Part shown: piece by piece, positions 57,920 through 64,000 of the stretch
Position numbering within the stretch: the stretch's first letter is position 1
Layout: each line of letters opens with the position of its first letter
DNA from: Denticeps clupeoides
Taxonomy: Eukaryota; Chordata; Actinopteri; Clupeiformes; Denticipitidae
Reading direction: 5' to 3'
DNA length: 64,000 bases
Assembly (NCBI RefSeq): GCF_900700375.1
Contig: NC_041710.1
Location: forward strand, 29,600,045 to 29,664,044
Program-made: the position numbers and the translations under genes
The notes under the pieces: model-generated
Databases searched by the model: none
Seen by the model: only the letters and a program-made list of their open reading frames with translations
Told to the model about the DNA's origin: nothing

Positions 57920-58887
57920 ATATATATTTTTTTTCAAACTTTAAATCTTTAAGGGAAAGGAGGAAGAAAAAGAAAACCTGACGTGGACAACTTTTACCCT
58001 TTGTTGGTAATGAAAGGGTAGATCTGACTCTCTGGCCCAATCTCTGGGGTTGTGGAGGCCACGCATTCATCCAGCAAGAGCAGTAATGGCTGATGGGCCT
58101 GCTGATCCACTGAGGCAGAGATGGGGATCAGAGAGCCCAGTCTGAAGACTGATTCTGAGGTTTGGCTACTGAAGTCATCTGCACAGAAGTCACATGTGGT
58201 CAATTTTCTTAAACACACTCAGGAACTCAGAGCAACTTGACACATACCATTCATAACCTTTAGGCTGAAATCCAGCTTCCCCAGTCCATACATGTTCATC
58301 ACAGGCTCATAGACTGGAGGCATCCAATCACTTGGCCTTCAAATAAATGAGCAAAGCATAAAACTAAATCATCATTTCAGTTTTGACCAATGAGAACAAT
58401 TAAAAGCAGAGCTACATACCGTTCATATTTGCAATCAACTCTGTACGGGAACATGGTCTGATCTTCTTTAACATTGGATATATAAGTCAGGTCAGAGGTC
58501 ATAATTAATTGGTCTTTTTGGGCCTTGGGGGAAAATAAATAAATAAATAAAAGATTAGGAAAGCACCAAATAAAGGATTTACCATATAAAATATGAAAAC
58601 AAAATGATCATTATTTTCCATTTCATGCACGAGCGGTACAAATCCACATTATGAAAAAAAAAAAAAAAAAAAAGTGCAGACCATAGAAAAATCTCACCAT
58701 AAACACAGCACCACACATCCCAATGTCAATTCTGAACACAGCCTCAGCAGCGCCAGGTCTTGCAGAGACACTGGACGGAGAACAGTATCCAAACCGTAGA
58801 AGGGAGGGATCCAGTGACCGGCGGATGCCTATAGGCCACCTCACAGTGACTGAGTCCACACCACACTCAACATTTAATGGCACTGTA

Positions 58888-58928
<41 letters not shown>

Positions 58929-59097
58929 ACATATTAATGGCCTGCATAACTTAAACCAATAAACCAAAAGGAATTTTAAAAAATAATAATAAATAAAGTT
59001 TCTATTGTATTTTTAGCTAGTCAGTCAAACACTCACCTTGTTCTGCCATCAAATAAGCAATACCACTAAAGGTTAAAACACATCTTAAAGAAAGCAT
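57242..59097 (-). CDS. Zona pellucida (ZP3-like) egg-coat protein, 9 exons
   Basis: ZP-domain proteins polymerise into the fish egg envelope. Exons: 59037-59097, 58698-58882, 58420-58523, 58248-58336, 57998-58178, 57763-57868, 57607-57695, 57441-57541, 57242-57303 (978 nt, 325 residues). Seen: a hydrophobic leader (MLSLRCVLTFSGIAYLMAEQ), the ZP-N start VECGVDSVTVRW, a ZP-C with FRLGSLIPISASVDQQ and LLLLDECVAST, conserved cysteines, and a furin-type RRKR near residue 300, after which AVLGPLRI forms the C-terminal propeptide. No transmembrane anchor, as in many fish ZP proteins. Tandem with the next gene. Subfamily not assigned. Confidence 0.9.
58888..58922. repeat. (AT)n microsatellite
   Basis: About 17 AT units next to the exon 2 acceptor of the first zp3-like gene. 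Confidence 0.95.
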
Positions 59098-59100
59098 GGT

Positions 59101-59798
59101 TTTGAAATAAGGCTACACCTGCTGTAGCTTTTTTTTTTTTTTTTTTTTTTTTCCCCCCAACCAAAGACAATACAGACAGTCAGTCACCAAGACACCTCAG
59201 TAAGTTCAGGTTTGACAAACTGAAAGGGACCGGCGTTTGGTTTAAGCCTCCAAGTCACCCTTGACTGATTGGAAACAACTGGTTGTTTCCAATTAACATT
59301 GATGAAATATGCATGATGGCCATAGGAAACTGACCAATCAGATAAGAGCATTGTATGTGTCAGCCCAATCAGGGGTTGAAATCCACATTTTAATTTATTG
59401 CATGTATAGTTTACTTCTCATAACCAGAACACAATTCTGAAAGTAATAAAATGTACCAGTTAAGTCACTAAAAGCCACTTGACCAACAACTAGAACCTTC
59501 CTTATCGTTAATACATATGATGTGGTAGGACTGTCTCAGTCCTCACACCCCCCCCCAAAAAAAAAAAAAAAAAAACTTAAAGACTTACAAATATATGCAT
59601 ATTTTATTTTCACATATAATCATATTAATAAAGAAAAAGTGTAGATGTCTTCCAGGTGCAGTTTTCTGTCTCTGAGGGGTGGGTTCACTGTCCAAGACAG
59701 ACAGAAGAGAAATCATTCATGAATAATAGATTTTGCTGGAACTCTCCCTCCCTCATTTAAAAGCAATCCTACGTCAGATCTTACACCAGTTCTTCTGA
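59101..59798. other. Short spacer between the two zp3-like genes
   Basis: About 700 bases holding the upstream region of the first zp3-like gene and the 3-prime end of the second, with homopolymer runs (T at about 59131-59151, A at about 59559-59575). No other gene seen. Confidence 0.55.
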
Positions 59799-61542
59799 TC
59801 ATGAAATAGCTGGGAGACTTGCTTCGGACGTCGTGATCACTAGTGGTCCAAGTACTGCATTCTGAACAAGACCTTGGGATTCTTAGAGCATCACACAAAA
59901 CAGCCGCTGGTGAGTTTACGGTGCGTGAAACAAAGAAACAAAATCGATAAATAAAAACCGCCACCTGATGCAGCTCCTCTCTTTGTTCGATATACACAGT
60001 TAGAATCACAGCAGCTACAGAGAGAATTCCTAGATGGATCATCCAGCATCTCCCAGCTAGTCAATAAAACAAGAAATAATTCATACATTTGTACTACAAG
60101 CTTTATACTGGGAACACAAAAATGCAAGAGATTACCTTTCTGACTGGTTGTTATAGTTACAAGCTTTCTTGCCAAAATCAAGAGCCGCAGGGTCCCAAGC
60201 CATAAGCTTGCAGTGGATATATATCTGCAACACAACGACCGCAGCAATATTAAGCGGACCCTAAATGAATGCTTTCTGCATCATAAATTAAACATTAAAA
60301 CTCACATCCTTCCCTGCTGCAAATTCAAAGGCCTGCAGGTACAGCAGGATTGCATATGTCTGATGTCTGGGGAGAAACCGAGAGCCTCTGCCCTTCCCAT
60401 CCACCAGACACCTCCAAACAAAAAGCAGAATTACTATTCAAACGGGCCCACTGGCATCATCTTAATAATCATCCTCTTGGTTGGATTTATGATAGTCATC
60501 ATGGTGATAACTACAGTAAATACCATTCTTGCTGACATACCCCATGTTAGTTATGATGGGATAAACTGGAGCGCCTGGCATCAGGGCCAGGCTGGTAGAA
60601 GCCACACACTCTTCTAGCAGCAGCAGCAGAGGCTGGTGGAACTGCTGCTCAACAGAAGCCCATATGGGAATGAAGGAGCCCACAGCAAAAGTGTTGGATT
60701 CTGCTGGACCACTGAGGTCCTCTACAACATTCAAAGGTCATACAGGTCATCAACATTTGCATGTGTTCTGCCCTATTCCGTGGTGCATGTTTGAACTGAC
60801 CATTGAGGAGCCCCATGTGAAAGTTCAAGTTACTGTTAGCTTGGATTTTACCATAAGCAGGCTGAAGAAACAGAGGAATCCAGACATCAGTTCCTCTAAA
60901 CACATACAAACAATATTAAAACATCAAATGCAAAAAATCTAATACAAAAATATAAGATATAAAGTTTAAAAAAAAAACAAGCAAAAACAGTTACCTCTCC
61001 ACAACGCAAGCAACAGAATAGGATTGCACAGGAGGTTGAGGCCTGGCATGTGGTCTATATGTAAGCTCGGCCTGGTAAGTGATTTGACTAACGCTTGCCT
61101 AAAACAACGAAAACATATCAGAACACTCAAATTCAACACATTACACTTGAGAACTCCGTCTGGAAGTTGGGCTCAAATCCAATACCACGGGCCTGATGTG
61201 ACAGTCGTGAAATGAGAAGTTGAAGACGGCCTGTCCTCCTCCAGGTAGAGCAGTAAACTGCGATGGATAGCAGAGACCGAGAAAGAGACGATTCGGATGT
61301 GCAGACAGCTCTTCGTCTACCATCCATTTTACCGACATGAAGTCCTTTCCGCACTCGATTTGGATGTCTGCAAGTCAAAAACACCAACCATCAAAATATA
61401 CAGAAATAAAGACAGAAATATATATACAGAAATATATGCACAGCGTGTAAATAAATCAGTGTCTTCCTCAGTCACCATCATTTGACAGCGCATCGTTTCT
61501 TTCGGTCAAAGTCCAAATAATTACACCAAACCACAAGCACAT
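59799..61542 (-). CDS. Second zona pellucida (ZP3-like) egg-coat protein, 9 exons
   Basis: Exons: 61476-61542, 61147-61367, 60995-61098, 60801-60895, 60541-60721, 60306-60411, 60136-60224, 59965-60056, 59799-59881 (1,038 nt, 345 residues). A leader (MCLWFGVIIWTL) precedes ZP-N (IQIECGKDFMSVKWMVDE). ZP-C has FAVGSFIPIWASVEQQ and LLLLLEECVAST, and a furin-type RTKR lies near residue 312. The last exon uses acceptor ctctaag at 59882, which restores the conserved QNAVLGPL in frame. Exons 3, 5, 6 and 7 have exactly the same lengths (104, 181, 106, 89) as in the neighbouring gene, showing tandem duplication. The donor of exon 2 is uncertain (61147, or one of two in-phase sites upstream). Confidence 0.87.
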
Positions 61543-62202
61543 TGTGCTCAACTCTGACACATTTGTGACCATTTTCACCACACAAGCCAAAAGAATAAAA
61601 ACTGCACACTACTCCTTGCTTTAGTTTAACATTTTATCCCCTTTGTCTTCTGATTGGTCAGTCTTACAAATGACCAACACCTGTGAGTAAATTGTTGAAC
61701 CAGTTATATAGCGTCCAGATTTGGCACTATAAAAGCAAAAAGCAAAAAAAAAAAAAAAAAGTTCTTTATTCATATAATTTTTTTTATCTTGTTTTCTTGC
61801 ATCTTTGTGGCCTTGCCAGCTAAGGTAACTGTACAATGACAACAAAAAGTCTTGAAGTCTTAAATAAAATAAATATAGATCTAAATGAGCTTTGCTTCTC
61901 CAAAAGTTCGTGGTGGAACTATTTTGTTACCAAACTTACCAAATATAATCTAACGTTCCATTTGTCTGTGAACAAGTGGCAGATACTGTTTCTTTAAAAA
62001 AAATGACGTGAGAATAGTTTACACGGAACCAAAGCGCTCATGCCTGAAGATCTGGACGGAGTCGTTTGTTGGTTGCACAGGAAGGTCAGTCGCGCACGGG
62101 AATTTAGGAATAATACAGTTTGAGTACATGCTCGTTTTACATGTAATTAAAATACATTGATTTCCATTTTGTACGTTTACGTATCAAATTCCAAGGCACA
62201 AA

Positions 62203-62907
<705 letters not shown>

Positions 62908-62908
62908 A

Positions 62909-63032
62909 GCCGCAGATCCCGGCTCCATCGACCTGCCACCGTGCCGCAGATCCCGGCTCCATCGACCTGCCACCATGCCGCTGATCCCGGCTCCACCCAC
63001 ACGCTACCGTGCCGCAGATCCTGGCTCCGCCG
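62909..63032 (+). repeat. 34-base minisatellite just after the nedd8 stop codon
   Basis: Unit gccgcagatcccggctccat plus 14 more bases, present about 3.6 times (62909-62942, 62943-62976, 62977-63010, 63011-63032). The first two units are nearly identical. It begins one base after the TAA, so it lies in the 3-prime UTR. Confidence 0.9.
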
Positions 63033-63099
63033 ATTGCAAAGTGCATATTTAGAACAAAGAAATCCTCTTTGTGATGTTATATGGTGGGGGTTAAAGTGT

Positions 63100-64000
63100 G
63101 TGTTATTAACTGTGTGAGTGAATTTGTTTTGCTTGTGAATTAAAATAAGTTGGTGTCATTTTGTCGTGCTTCATAAGGACACTGACTGATTATAGTTTAA
63201 AAATAAATGGCGCCACAGATCAGAGAACTAGCTATAAGTTTACAGAGTCTTTATTTAAAAAAAAAAATAAAGATTTCTTGCCCCATTAGAATGTCCAGGT
63301 GAAGTCTGTTGAAAAGTATATTCCAGGATATGTGTACCCTCAGGCAAGGGGGAAAAACTGCTGTGCTTTACTCTTCTGTATAACATGTCTGCATTAAGAT
63401 ATAATTGTGTGGGTTCAAGGGTGTTAATCATGAAAATAACTAATCACAGCTTTTGGGAAATATAATTAGAAAGTCTGAATATCAAGATAAAAACAAGGGA
63501 AGTGCAGTTAATGCCCCTGGAACTGTATTGAAATAACCAATTAACTGGTGCTTCAGGCCAGGAAATGACGGGATCTGGCTTAAACCCTCTGCTTATTCTG
63601 TAGTTCTCTTACTTTTAGCATTGACAGGGTAAGGCATTCATGGGGGGATCATGATAATGAGTGTCACACACTAAGCAAAGGAAATTCATCTAAAAGGTGA
63701 CCTTACTGTAAAGACATTATGAGGTTTATTATGTGAGCAGGAGACGGTGGATTCCATCTTCGTGAGTAGGGTTTTAAAGTCTGGATAATAAACATCCACC
63801 TGACATCTTGATATAACCCTTCACTGTGGAACAAGGCCATCAAGAAAGAAATAGTCCACAAAGGCATGTGGTTCACAAAGGAGCAAAAAAAAAAAAAAAG
63901 TCCATTGACATCACTGAGGAACACACCTGTTGTCCAGACAAATAAAGGAGAAGCTTCCGTGTAACACGATAGGAAAAAAACTCAGGACCAGGCAGTGGTT
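63100..64000. other. Distal spacer with no recognised gene
   Basis: Includes a candidate nedd8 AATAAA at about 63203. No exon identified. The open frame at 63703-63924 (-) has no recognisable homology. The last bases (ggcagtggtt) may be the head of another SINE family B copy. Confidence 0.5.

Overview
The window is vertebrate nuclear DNA from a ray-finned fish. Genes have many small exons with GT-AG introns, there are tRNA-derived SINEs, Tc1 and hAT transposons and an L2-like LINE tail, CpG-rich promoters, and a fish-type gene set (egg-envelope ZP3-like genes, a short secreted C1q protein). The two SINE families recall clupeomorph genomes, but that is only an impression. Several genes (ACIN1, C14orf119, HOMEZ, RNF212B, DHRS1, NEDD8) lie close together on human 14q11.2-q12, so this is conserved synteny with fish-specific genes interleaved. 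I read the exons by hand from splice sites, reading frame and family resemblance; every model below has a coding length divisible by three.

Layout: 1-950 Tc1-like transposon. 2,449-19,637 (-) acin1 (acinus, 18 coding exons), with a probable internal promoter and short-isoform first exon at about 9.36 kb. One of its introns holds an old long-inverted-repeat element (11.6-14.1 kb) that contains an L2-like LINE tail and a small hAT element. 20,860-21,564 (+) C14orf119 homologue. 21,916-38,716 (-) a 71-exon gene for a secreted coiled-coil protein of about 2,004 residues ending in a PRY-SPRY (B30.2) domain. 39.3-41.2 kb transposon and SINE debris. 41,223-42,692 (+) broken duplicate of dhrs1, then 43,364-45,708 (+) intact dhrs1. 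46-47 kb CpG island, then 48,389-50,491 (+) homez. 52,403-53,975 (-) rnf212b, a meiotic RING protein. 55,205-57,077 (+) secreted C1q-domain protein. 57,242-59,097 and 59,799-61,542 (-) two tandem zp3-like egg-coat genes. 62,203-62,907 (+) nedd8.

The most unusual item is the coiled-coil/B30.2 gene. Its rod is built from a 12-exon unit (about 2.5 kb of DNA, about 312 residues) repeated four times in full with partial copies at both ends. Exons at the same place in the unit keep nearly the same length, and the exons of the rod (exons 5-69) start and end in codon phase 1. It has a signal peptide but no RING, B-box or Ig domain, so it is neither an ordinary TRIM nor a butyrophilin. I do not recognise a described family with this architecture.

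The genes do not form one pathway. They span mRNA processing and apoptosis (acinus), transcription (homez), meiotic recombination (rnf212b), neddylation (nedd8), short-chain dehydrogenase metabolism (dhrs1), egg coat (zp3-like) and probable secreted recognition proteins (C1q-like, coiled-coil/B30.2).
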